From contig DATLOM010000028.1 of NCBI GenBank assembly GCA_035536185.1, positions 4,928 through 68,927 on the forward strand: DNA of 64,000 nt, in the 5' to 3' direction. A program made the translations under genes and the position numbers. Of this stretch, positions 43,816-51,502 are shown one piece after another (the stretch's first letter is position 1; each line of letters opens with the position of its first letter). This stretch comes from GCA-2861595 sp035536185. Its GTDB lineage: Bacteria; Actinomycetota; Acidimicrobiia; Acidimicrobiales; GCA-2861595. The notes under the pieces were generated by a model. The model did no database searches, was not told the DNA's origin, and was given only the letters and a program-made list of their open reading frames with translations.

Positions 43816-43848
43816 TGCAGGTGACCTTCCGGTGAACACGACCGGAAC
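43816..43848 (-). promoter_or_regulatory. PHO box upstream of pstS (three 11-bp units)
   Basis: On the minus strand three adjacent 11-base units: GTTCCGGTCGT (43848-43838), GTTCACCGGAA (43837-43827) and GGTCACCTGCA (43826-43816). This is the direct-repeat form known for PhoP/RegX3 sites of actinobacteria, about 95 bases before the pstS start. Confidence 0.7.
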
Positions 43849-43874
43849 ATCGGTGTCAGTCTGGTGGGGGCTCT

Positions 43875-45053
43875 TCATCCCGACGTAGACGGTTTCTCGT
43901 GAGCCGCCGGCGGTAGGCATCTCGCCGCCAGCCACGTGGTGAGCGGTACCGCCGCCACCAGCCCGATGCTGCCGACGAGGGTGCGGACGATCTCGACGGC
44001 CACCACCTCGCTGTTGGCGATGGAGGCGAGGGACTGCTCGGCCAGCACGAACAGCACGAACAGGGGCATGGAGGCGCCGGCATATGCCAGGAACAGTGTG
44101 TTCACGGTGGAGGCGACGTGGTCCCGCCCGATGCGCAGCCCGGCCAGGTAGATGCGGCGGGTGGACATGGTGGGATCGGCGGCCCGCAGCTCCCACACCG
44201 CGGACGCCTGGGTGACGGTCATGTCGTCGACGGCGCCCAGGGCACCTATCACCACGCCGGCCAGCAGGAGGCCGCGAAGGTCGAGCTCTCCGGCCACCGA
44301 GGACAGGAAGGCCGCTTCCTCGCTCCCGTAGCCCGAGAAGCGGGCCAGCTCCAGGAAGGCGACGGCCAGTACGGCCGTGAGGGCCAGGCTGCCGAGAGTG
44401 CCGAGCAGGGCGACGGTGGTCATGGCGTTGAAACCGTGGGCCGCGTAGAGGGCGACGAAGGAGATGGCGGCGGCGGCCACCACCGACACGGCGATCGGGT
44501 TGCGGCCGTCGATGAGGGCGGGGAGCGCGAAGGCGAGCAGCACGACGATGCTGGCTATCAATCCGGCCAGCGCGCTCAAGCCCCGAAGGCGGCCCAGCAC
44601 GACCACGGCCACGGCGAAGAGCACGGCCAGCCACACCAGCACCGGCTTGCGGCTGCGATCGGCGAAGTTGTAGTTGAAGCCCGGCTCGGCGCCCGGTGAG
44701 TAGCTCAAGACCACGCGGTCACCGACGTCGAGCTCCGGGGTGGTGGCCGACGCCGGGAACTCGAGGTTGGTCACCTCTCCCCGGTCAGGTCCGTTCAGCA
44801 GCTCCAGGTGCACGAGGTCGCAGGCGAGGCCGGCCTCCGGCGAGGCGTTGACGCAGCCCTTCGGATCGATGTCCACCACCTTGGCGTCGACGAACTCCGA
44901 CGTGGTGAGCTCGCCGAGGTCCGGCCGGTCCCCCGGATCGCCGGGGCGGAGCACCACCATGGCCGCCACGGTGGCCAGCGCCAGCGCCACCGCGACCAGG
45001 GTGAGCACCCGTTTGAGGGCAAGGTCGACGGGCTGGTCGTGACGATGGGCCAT
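43875..45053 (-). CDS. YibE/F family membrane protein
   Basis: A 392-residue YibE/F protein. An N-terminal helix precedes an extracytoplasmic beta domain (about residues 45-135, CVNASPEAGLACDLVHLEL, DVGDRVVLSYSPG). About seven to eight membrane helices follow with family signatures GALGAVDDMTVTQASAVWEL, GRDHVASTVNTLFLAYAGAS and the C-terminal LVGSIGLVAAVPLTTWLA. The role of the family is not established. It ends 118 bases before the pstS region and is not part of the pst operon. Confidence 0.9.
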   Translation of the reverse strand: MAHRHDQPVDLALKRVLTLVAVALALATVAAMVVLRPGDPGDRPDLGELTTSEFVDAKVVDIDPKGCVNASPEAGLACDLVHLELLNGPDRGEVTNLEFPASATTPELDVGDRVVLSYSPGAEPGFNYNFADRSRKPVLVWLAVLFAVAVVVLGRLRGLSALAGLIASIVVLLAFALPALIDGRNPIAVSVVAAAAISFVALYAAHGFNAMTTVALLGTLGSLALTAVLAVAFLELARFSGYGSEEAAFLSSVAGELDLRGLLLAGVVIGALGAVDDMTVTQASAVWELRAADPTMSTRRIYLAGLRIGRDHVASTVNTLFLAYAGASMPLFVLFVLAEQSLASIANSEVVAVEIVRTLVGSIGLVAAVPLTTWLAARCLPPAAHEKPSTSG

Positions 45054-45074
45054 GCTCGCTGCATTCTCCCGGCT

Positions 45075-45836
45075 TCACGACGTAGGGCGGCGGACCCCCT
45101 GCCAGTCGAGGCCCGGTTCGGCGACTATGACCTCGTCGACCTTGCGTTGCATGGCGTGGGCCAGGGCGGCCACCAGGGCCTCGGTGGCCAGCGGCCGCTG
45201 GCGGGCGAGCGCCTCGGTGATCCGGGGCAGGTCCTCGACCGGCATCCCCGCCTTCACGAACGGCTGCCACACGTGCTCGACGAAGAGGGACACGAAGCGG
45301 TCGGCCAGCTTGTCGGTGGCGGCGCGGATGTCGGCCGCCACCTCCATCACCGCGGGGATGGGCACGCCGTCGGCGGCCAGCTGCGCCCCGGCATCGAGCA
45401 GCGCCGGGCTCGGCGCCACCAGGCCGCCGCCCACGGGGGCAGGGATCACCAGCTCCAGCTCCAGGGCGAGGCGGGCGCTGTCGGGGTCGATGCCGGGGAA
45501 CAGCTCGGCCAGCTCAGCCGGCGATACGGATCTCGGCTGCTCGGTGGTGAAGGGCTGGGCCAGTGCCTCCTCGAACCCGAGCACGTCGCCGAGGCTGCGG
45601 TTGGCCTCCCACGCCTCGATCAACTCGCGGATGGCCGTGAGCGGGTAACCCCGCCGGAGCATGCTCAGCACCAGGCGCAGCCGGGCCAGATGGTCCTCGC
45701 CGTACCAACCCCGCCGCCCGTCCCGGCGGGGCGGGGGCAGCAGGCCCCGCTCCTGGTAAAGGCGGACGTTGCGCACGGTGGTGCCGGCCCGGCGGGCCAG
45801 CTCGTCGACCGGCCATTCATCCTCGGAGGCGGCCAC
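45075..45836 (-). CDS. MerR-family transcriptional regulator
   Basis: A 253-residue MerR regulator. N-terminal helix-turn-helix and wing: WPVDELARRAGTTVRNVRLY, QERGLLPPPRRDGRRGWYGE, then LVLSMLRRGYPLTAIRELIE. The C-terminal effector part is about 150 residues, longer than metal-sensing MerR proteins and without a Cys cluster, so an organic ligand is more likely. Start is the GTG at 45836. It is divergent, with a 64-base gap, from a membrane-protein gene whose promoter contains a palindrome. Confidence 0.9.
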   Translation of the reverse strand: MAASEDEWPVDELARRAGTTVRNVRLYQERGLLPPPRRDGRRGWYGEDHLARLRLVLSMLRRGYPLTAIRELIEAWEANRSLGDVLGFEEALAQPFTTEQPRSVSPAELAELFPGIDPDSARLALELELVIPAPVGGGLVAPSPALLDAGAQLAADGVPIPAVMEVAADIRAATDKLADRFVSLFVEHVWQPFVKAGMPVEDLPRITEALARQRPLATEALVAALAHAMQRKVDEVIVAEPGLDWQGVRRPTS

Positions 45837-45865
45837 TCCCGTACCTTACCCCTCACGATCCCCTG

Positions 45866-45899
45866 TTTACTGTGCCATTGCTCGATGGTATGATCGAGC
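45866..45899 (+). promoter_or_regulatory. Promoter with palindromic operator (membrane protein gene)
   Basis: TTTACT at 45866-45871, a 17-base spacer and TATGAT at 45889-45894, then the ATG 6 bases later (leaderless). A perfect palindrome GCTCGA-N8-TCGAGC at 45880-45899 covers the -10 box, a good place for a repressor such as the divergent MerR protein. Confidence 0.65.
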
Positions 45900-45900
45900 C

Positions 45901-47775
45901 ATGACCGCTGCCTCCTCCCCCATTGACTGGGTGTACGTCGTCAGTCCCTTCTGGCTGTACGGGATCATCGTGCTCGCCCTTCTCGCCTTCGGCTCCAACG
46001 AGGAGGCCACCAACCCGGTCACCATCTTCTTCAAGCGCATCTCCACCAGCCTCGAGACGGCCACCGGGTACCCCGCGTGGTCCATGGCCGGGGCGTTGAC
46101 GGGCCTCACCTTCCTCGCCGTGGCCGCCATGGGGCTGTACTGGGACGTCGCCTTCCACATCGACAACGGCCGGGACAAGGACCTCTTCACCCCGTCGCAC
46201 GTGATGATCCTGCTGGGCCTCGGCGGTCTGGTGTGGTCGGCGGGCACGGCGGTGGTCTTCGCCAGCATCGACAAGGCGGCGGTCCGGCTGCGGCTGGGCC
46301 CGGTGCGCCTCCCGTGGTCGGCCGTGGCCCTGGCCGGGCTGGGCATCGGGGGCGTGGCCGCTTTCCCCCTCGACGACCTGTGGCACCAGGCCTACGGGAT
46401 CGACGTGACCCTCTGGAGCCCCACCCACCTTCAGCTGGTGGCCGGCGGTGGGCTCGGGCCGATCGCCGTGTGGCTCATGATCCGGGAAGGCCGCCGGGAG
46501 TGGTCGGGGCGGGGCTCGCCCACCGTTCTCGGGCGGATCATCGAGGTGACGACGTTCGGTGCCATCCTCACCGGGCTGTCCACCTTCCAGGGTGAGTTCG
46601 ACTTCGGCGTGCCGCAGTTCCAGGCGCTGTACTTCCCGATCCTCGTAGCCGTGGCCGCCGCCGTGTCCCTGACCGCAGCACGAATCGCTCTGGGTGCCGG
46701 CGGCGCGGTGTTGGCCGTGATCGGTTTCCTCGTCCTGCGCGGCGTGCTGGCCCTGCTCGTGGGTGGGTCGCTCAACCACACCGTGCCCCGTTTCCCGCTG
46801 TACATAGCGGGCGCGTTGGCGGTGGAAGCGGTGGCCTGGTTCCTGGGGACCGATCGCCGGCTGCGCTTCGCCGCCGTGGCCGGCGTGGCCGTCGCCCTCT
46901 TCGAGCTGGTGGGCGAGTCGATCTGGGTCGACCTGTCCGGGTGGGGCGACCCGTCGGCGTCGTTGCTGCCCAAGGCCCTGGTGTTCTCCACCCTGGCCGC
47001 GGTGGCCGGCGCCGTCATCGGTACAGCCCTGGGTGGTGCAGCCGACAGCACCAACTCCGATGGTGCCGGCGTGGACGACGCCGTGGCCGGCCAGCGGCGG
47101 GTCCCCGCCGCGGCCTTGGCCCTCGCCGGCGTGGGCCTCGTGGCGGCCATGGCCTACCCGCTGCCCCGCAACGTGGGGCCGGTGGACGCCGTCATCAGCC
47201 TGCAGCGCACCGGCACCGGCGACGAGGCTCTCGCCACCGTCACCCTCGATCCGCCCGACGCGGCCGAGAGCGCGACTCTCTTCGGCATCGTCTCGTGGCA
47301 GGGCGGCGGGCGGGTCAGCGCCGAGCTGCGTGAGGTGGGGCCCGGCCGCTACGTGGCCTCCCGGCCCGTTCCCGTGACCGGCAGTTGGAAGTCGATGGTC
47401 GGGCTGCAGCGGGGCTCACAGGTCATGGCCGCCCCGATCTACCTGCCGGCCGATCCCGAGATCGGTGCGCCGGCCGTGCCCGCTCTCGCCGAGCGGCGGG
47501 TGGCGTTCAGCCGCAACACCGACATCCTGCTGCGGGAGGCGAAGGACGGGCCGGCGTGGCCGGCCATCGCCGCCTACCTCGGCGTGGCGGTGGTGGCCTC
47601 GATGTGGCTCTACCTCCTCGGGTTGGCCGTGGTCCGCATCGGCCGGCGTGACACCGAGGATTCCGGCGATGCGGGCCCGTCGTTGCGCCAGCCGGCGCCG
47701 CCTGTGCCCCCTCCGGTGCCGGTGGGCAGTTGGGGCGGCACGGTGCCCGGCGCCGCCCCCGCCACCCGCAGCTGA
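45901..47775 (+). CDS. Polytopic membrane protein with paired D/H motifs, unknown function
   Basis: A 624-residue protein with roughly ten predicted helices in the first 450 residues, an extracytoplasmic beta-like domain (about residues 450-560), and a final helix with a Pro-rich tail. Two related segments in the helices carry Asp/His residues: WDVAFHID with FTPSH (Asp82, His86, Asp88, His100) and DDLWHQAYGID with LWSPTH (Asp158, His162, Asp168, His176). This looks like an internal duplication that could hold a metal. The start at 45901 is fixed by the leaderless promoter; longer starts would overlap the MerR gene. I do not recognise the family. Confidence 0.78.
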   Translation: MTAASSPIDWVYVVSPFWLYGIIVLALLAFGSNEEATNPVTIFFKRISTSLETATGYPAWSMAGALTGLTFLAVAAMGLYWDVAFHIDNGRDKDLFTPSHVMILLGLGGLVWSAGTAVVFASIDKAAVRLRLGPVRLPWSAVALAGLGIGGVAAFPLDDLWHQAYGIDVTLWSPTHLQLVAGGGLGPIAVWLMIREGRREWSGRGSPTVLGRIIEVTTFGAILTGLSTFQGEFDFGVPQFQALYFPILVAVAAAVSLTAARIALGAGGAVLAVIGFLVLRGVLALLVGGSLNHTVPRFPLYIAGALAVEAVAWFLGTDRRLRFAAVAGVAVALFELVGESIWVDLSGWGDPSASLLPKALVFSTLAAVAGAVIGTALGGAADSTNSDGAGVDDAVAGQRRVPAAALALAGVGLVAAMAYPLPRNVGPVDAVISLQRTGTGDEALATVTLDPPDAAESATLFGIVSWQGGGRVSAELREVGPGRYVASRPVPVTGSWKSMVGLQRGSQVMAAPIYLPADPEIGAPAVPALAERRVAFSRNTDILLREAKDGPAWPAIAAYLGVAVVASMWLYLLGLAVVRIGRRDTEDSGDAGPSLRQPAPPVPPPVPVGSWGGTVPGAAPATRS

Positions 47776-48042
47776 CCGAGCCCAGGCCCACTCAGGCGGC
47801 CACCACGTGCGCGGCTCACCCCGCTCCCAAGCGCCTTACGAGTACATGGGGGGCGGAAAGAGCCCGGTATGTACTCGCAGTGTCAGGCGGGGGCCGGCGG
47901 CGGCCGTGCTGTTCTAGAAGACGGCGTGCAACCTTGGCCCGCTTCCGGCGTGGGCGCTGCCTGGCGAGTCGACGACCTGCTGCTCGCGTCGGCTCTGGCG
48001 GGTCGCCCCTCCTCGACGGGCCGGGCCGGATGATCGCCCTGC

Positions 48043-48264
48043 TCAAGGGGACGAGACCTCTACGACCGTCGTGCCCACTGCCGTGGGCAAGGGAACCGGT
48101 TCGCCGTGCTCACGCAGGCTGGCGATGTGGAGTCCTATGGCCTCGCGGATCAGCCGGTCGACTTCGACGACACTCGAACCGGCGGCGACACATCCCGGCA
48201 GGTCCGGCGCGTAGGCGGAGTACGAGTTGCCCTCTCCCTCGATGATCACGGCGTAGCCACTCAT
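48043..48264 (-). CDS. hicB: HicB-family antitoxin
   Basis: A 73-residue HicB-type antitoxin with the partial RNase H fold pattern YAVIIEGEGNSYSAYAPDLP, GCVAAGSS, and a C-terminal helix VDRLIREAIGLHIASLREHG. It lacks a separate DNA-binding domain, typical of short HicB proteins. The start overlaps the hicA stop by four bases. Confidence 0.9.
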   Translation of the reverse strand: MSGYAVIIEGEGNSYSAYAPDLPGCVAAGSSVVEVDRLIREAIGLHIASLREHGEPVPLPTAVGTTVVEVSSP

Positions 48265-48455
48265 CTTGGTCCCTTCAGACCGGCCTGACGCAGCACGCTG
48301 GCCAGCGTCCCCGGCCTGATCTCTGCTCCGAGGTTACCGGAGACGGTCACCGTGCCCGGCTTCATGGGGTGCCGGAACTGCCGATGGCTGCCCGTCTGTC
48401 GCGCCAGCTGCCAGCCCTCGTCTTGGAGCATCCGGATCACCTGGCGCACCTTCAT
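48261..48455 (-). CDS. hicA: HicA-family mRNA interferase toxin
   Basis: A 64-residue HicA toxin with the double-stranded RNA-binding-like fold. It has MKVRQVIRMLQDEGWQ, the catalytic His in QTGSHRQFRHP, and a GTLASVLRQAGL C-terminal helix. HicA cleaves mRNA until neutralised by HicB, encoded directly downstream. The gene order toxin-antitoxin is normal for hicAB. Confidence 0.9.
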   Translation of the reverse strand: MKVRQVIRMLQDEGWQLARQTGSHRQFRHPMKPGTVTVSGNLGAEIRPGTLASVLRQAGLKGPR

Positions 48456-48600
48456 GAGGGCGCGCTCGACTCGTGAATGTTTCCGACACCCGGAACCACG
48501 GCGTGTCCTTCCGTCGTAATGAAGGGCAGCGATGGCTGCGAGGTGGTGCGTTAGCGGAATCGACGGTATCTCGGGGGTGTGACGGGATAGACAAATCTCC

Positions 48601-49752
48601 GTGAGCGAGAGGGTCGAGCTGGTCTGGTACGGGGACGACGCGCCCTGGTACGACCACGGGCCCCAGCACCCGCTGCGGCCGGCACGGGTGATCCTGACCC
48701 GGGAGCTGATCCACGGCTACGGCATCGTCGACGGGCAGCGGGTGGTGGAGAGGCCGGCCCGGGACGCCACGGTCGAGGAGCTCCTGCTGGTGCACACCGA
48801 GCCGTACGTGGACGCCGTCACCCGGGCCGGCCACGGCGAGTCGGGACCGTGGGGGCGGTTCGGGTTCGGCGCCGGTGACAACCCGGTGTTCCCCGACATG
48901 CACGAGGCGTCGAGGCGGGTGGCGGGGGCTTCGCTGGTGGCGGCCGAGGCGGTGCTGTCGGGGCGGGCGGAGCATGCGTTCAACCCGGCCGGCGGGCTGC
49001 ACCACGCCATGCCGGAGCGGGCCAGCGGGTTCTGCGTGTACGACGATCCGGCCATCGCCATCGCCTGGCTCCTGGACCAAGGGGTGGAGCGCGTGGCCTA
49101 CGTCGACGTCGACGTCCACCACGGGGACGGGCCTTCCGCCATCTTCTACGGGGATCCGCGGGTGCTCACCGTCTCCATCCACCAGTCGGGACGGACGCTG
49201 TTCCCCGGCACCGGGTTCGTGCACGAGCTCGGCGAGGGCGACGCCGTAGGCACCAACGTCAACATCGCCCTGCCGCCGGGTGTCGGTGACGAGGGGTGGC
49301 TGACCGCCTTCACCTCCGTGGTGCCACCGCTGGTGGAGGCATTCCGGCCGGGCGTGCTCGTGACCCAACTGGGCTGCGACACCCACCAGACGGATCCTCT
49401 GGCCAACCTGGCCTTGACCACGATGGCCTACCGCCGCACCGCTTCGATCCTGCACGATCTTGCCCACCGCGCCGCCGTTGGGCGTTGGCTCGCCACCGGG
49501 GGCGGCGGCTACCAGTGGGGCGCCGTCGTCCCCCGGGCCTGGACGATCTACTTCGCCGAGATGGCCGGTGTCGAGCTGCCCGACGAGCTGCCGGCGTCAT
49601 GGGTGGAGCAGGCCAGCGCCCAGGTCGGTCGCGCCGTCCCTCGCACCCTATCCGAGCCGGCTCTGCCCGTTGCCGCCGGCGAGGCCGACGCCGTGGACGA
49701 GGTCGTCGAGGAGGTCCGTCGCACGGTGTTCCCGCTGCATCCGATCGGTTAG
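48601..49752 (+). CDS. Histone deacetylase / acetoin utilisation (AcuC)-like protein
   Basis: A 383-residue class I/II-type deacetylase. It has the charge-relay His pair in NPAGGLHHAMPERASGFCVY and zinc ligands in YVDVDVHHGDG and in QLGCDTHQTDPLANL. LATGGGGYQW is the catalytic C-terminal loop. It likely removes acetyl groups from lysines or polyamines; AcuC relatives deacetylate acetyl-CoA synthetase. No acs gene is nearby. The start is a GTG at 48601 with no evident ribosome site. Confidence 0.92.
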   Translation: MSERVELVWYGDDAPWYDHGPQHPLRPARVILTRELIHGYGIVDGQRVVERPARDATVEELLLVHTEPYVDAVTRAGHGESGPWGRFGFGAGDNPVFPDMHEASRRVAGASLVAAEAVLSGRAEHAFNPAGGLHHAMPERASGFCVYDDPAIAIAWLLDQGVERVAYVDVDVHHGDGPSAIFYGDPRVLTVSIHQSGRTLFPGTGFVHELGEGDAVGTNVNIALPPGVGDEGWLTAFTSVVPPLVEAFRPGVLVTQLGCDTHQTDPLANLALTTMAYRRTASILHDLAHRAAVGRWLATGGGGYQWGAVVPRAWTIYFAEMAGVELPDELPASWVEQASAQVGRAVPRTLSEPALPVAAGEADAVDEVVEEVRRTVFPLHPIG

Positions 49753-50429
49753 TTCCGATCATTCGCCCGACTTCGCCATTCGAGCAGAACCGCGCTTCGA
49801 GGCAGCGCGGGGCCATGGTGGATGGCCGGCTTCTCATGCGAAGAGGACTGGAGAATGGGTGGGGAAAGGCGAAGGCGCGATTCCGCGGAATCGCCGACGC
49901 GTCGATTCAATTGGCCCCGAACGCTCGCTCGACGGGCGGCGCCTCAGATGAGGAGCGCGATGCGACGGTAGGCAGCAAGGAGCTCCTCAGCAGCCGGGCC
50001 AGCCATCCGAGGATGCGGCACGATCTGTCGGTGATGCATGGCGATCGATGCGGCCTGGGAGGTGCCACAGGATCCAGCGCCGCGCCTTGGCCTCGGAACT
50101 GGCGAGGGGCCCGCTGAGGCACAGCAGCTGGAACCACCGCGACCAGGCGGCGCCAAAGCACGCCACGGTCATCCAGGCCGGTTGGCTTCTTCGGGCCAAG
50201 CGGCGACGTCGACCAGATCGGTCACCTCGGCCACCGCCGATCCCAACCGCTGCTCGCCCTCCTGGCTGGCAGCCACAGCCTCCGAGGTGTGGCGCCGCTC
50301 TTCGGCCACCACCGGGACCGACACGGTGGTGCTCGACATCATTGCTCGCTGGTGGAGATCCGCGCCCAGATCAGGAGGTGTCGTGATGATCGGGTTGGGT
50401 GTCTTACCGTCGTACCCGGGGGCTTTTCG
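49753..50429. other. Gene-poor gap holding transposase debris
   Basis: A 677-base gap with no intact gene. The minus strand carries a degenerate IS1380-like transposase fragment (49944-50339), listed separately. No terminal inverted repeats were found on either side. The remainder shows nothing recognisable. Confidence 0.55.
49944..50339 (-). pseudogene. IS1380-like transposase remnant
   Basis: Three minus-strand frames read as pieces of an IS1380-type transposase C-terminal half. AVAEVTDLVDVAAWPEE resembles the conserved VTDLVDLS-x-WP segment and ends at a stop near 50168. RWFQLLCLSGPLASSEAK with RWILWHLPGRIDRHA lies in the next frame, and AEELLAAYRRIALL in a third. At least two frame changes and an internal deletion make it nonfunctional. 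The match is from memory of the family, not from a search. Confidence 0.5.
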
Positions 50430-51479
50430 TCATTGCTCCGCATTTGGTGCCGGTAAATGTCGGCGGCTGAGGCTGGCGACGCCGGCCAGGAGTCCCAGGA
50501 CACCGACTGCCAGCGCGATGAGGGCCAATCGCTCGGTGTCGTCCGCCTCCTTCGATGAAGAATCCTCTACGGCGGCGGGTGCGGTCTGGGCGCCGGCATC
50601 GCCGGCGGTGAGCGCCAGGACCGGCGCTGGGTGCTCCGGCTCCTCGCCACCGGGGGCGGCCTCGTCGATCCAGCGGACCACCTCACCGGAGGCGTAGGTC
50701 TGGACCGCCTTGAACACGAGCTGGTCGGCGTTCTCGGGCAGGGGCCCCACCGAGACCTCGAACTCCTGGAACTCACCCGGGTTCACCGGACCGCCCGTCC
50801 AGGTGATCTTGGAGACGGCCTCGGTGACCGCTTCCGCGCCCTCCCGCTCGACGGGTCGCTCGAGATTGGTCTTCTCCGTAGTGAAGGCCCAACCCGGCTG
50901 TGGGCGCACGCTCACCGACGACAGCGGGTGCTCCGGCGGGAAGGTGAGCTCCAGCTTGACGGTTCCCGAGTCCGGCCGCTCGTTGGGCACCCGGAAGGCG
51001 AGCTTGGCGAAGCCGCCCTTGGCCGCCTCCCCGGGGTTGACGGTGACGTGGGCAGCCGCCGGGGCGGCGACCACGGCCAAGGCCAGGACCACGGCGGCCA
51101 TGGCGGCCGCAAGGGCTGATCGCCGGTCGGGGCCGTTGCGGCTTCGTCGCTGGGTGCCGGCAGGGCGGGGCGGCACGGCGGCGGCCGGGGCAGCGCCGGC
51201 GGCGCGGGCGTGGAGGGGCGGAGCGCCGGCGTGGAGGAGCGGGGCGCCGGTGGATCGGCGGGTGGCGCCGGGTTGGCCGGGCGGCGGGGTGCCGGCGGAT
51301 CGTCGGGTGTCGCCGGGTTGGCCGGGTGGCGGGGTGCCGGCGGATCGCCGGGTGGCGTCGGCGTGGCCGGGCGGCGGGGTGCCGGCGGATCGTCGGGTGT
51401 CGCCGGGTTGGCTGGGCGACAGGGTGCCGGCGGGGGCGGCGGGGGCAGCATCGGCCGGGGCTGCTGCGGTGCGGGTCAT
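50430..51479 (-). CDS. YcnI-like DUF1775 protein with repeat-rich N-terminal extension
   Basis: A 349-residue protein. Residues about 140-270 form a DUF1775 (YcnI) domain beginning AHVTVNPGEAAKGGFAKLAF, whose leading His after the signal peptide is the copper-binding residue in YcnI. It continues with FEVSVGPLPENADQLVFKAV and YASGEVVRWIDEA, and ends with a membrane helix. Before the signal peptide (MAAVVLALAVVAAPAAA) lie about 120 unusual residues including four 15-residue repeats (GTPPPGQPGDTRRSA). An AAGGAG site 6 bases upstream of the ATG at 51479 supports this long form. It sits downstream of copC-copD. Confidence 0.85.
   Translation of the reverse strand: MTRTAAAPADAAPAAPAGTLSPSQPGDTRRSAGTPPPGHADATRRSAGTPPPGQPGDTRRSAGTPPPGQPGATRRSTGAPLLHAGAPPLHARAAGAAPAAAVPPRPAGTQRRSRNGPDRRSALAAAMAAVVLALAVVAAPAAAHVTVNPGEAAKGGFAKLAFRVPNERPDSGTVKLELTFPPEHPLSSVSVRPQPGWAFTTEKTNLERPVEREGAEAVTEAVSKITWTGGPVNPGEFQEFEVSVGPLPENADQLVFKAVQTYASGEVVRWIDEAAPGGEEPEHPAPVLALTAGDAGAQTAPAAVEDSSSKEADDTERLALIALAVGVLGLLAGVASLSRRHLPAPNAEQ
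51252..51431 (-). repeat. Four 45-bp tandem repeats in ycnI
   Basis: Unit boundaries fall at 51252, 51297, 51342 and 51387. Each unit encodes 15 residues (GTPPPG-x-P/A-x-x-TRRSA). The copies are almost identical, so the array is probably recent and variable in number. Confidence 0.88.
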
Positions 51480-51502
51480 CGTTGCTCCTTGTCTCGGGAT
51501 CT

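Noticed and set aside
51252..51431. CRISPR-like array
   Set aside because: The 45-bp units are directly contiguous with no unique spacers and are in frame inside a gene.
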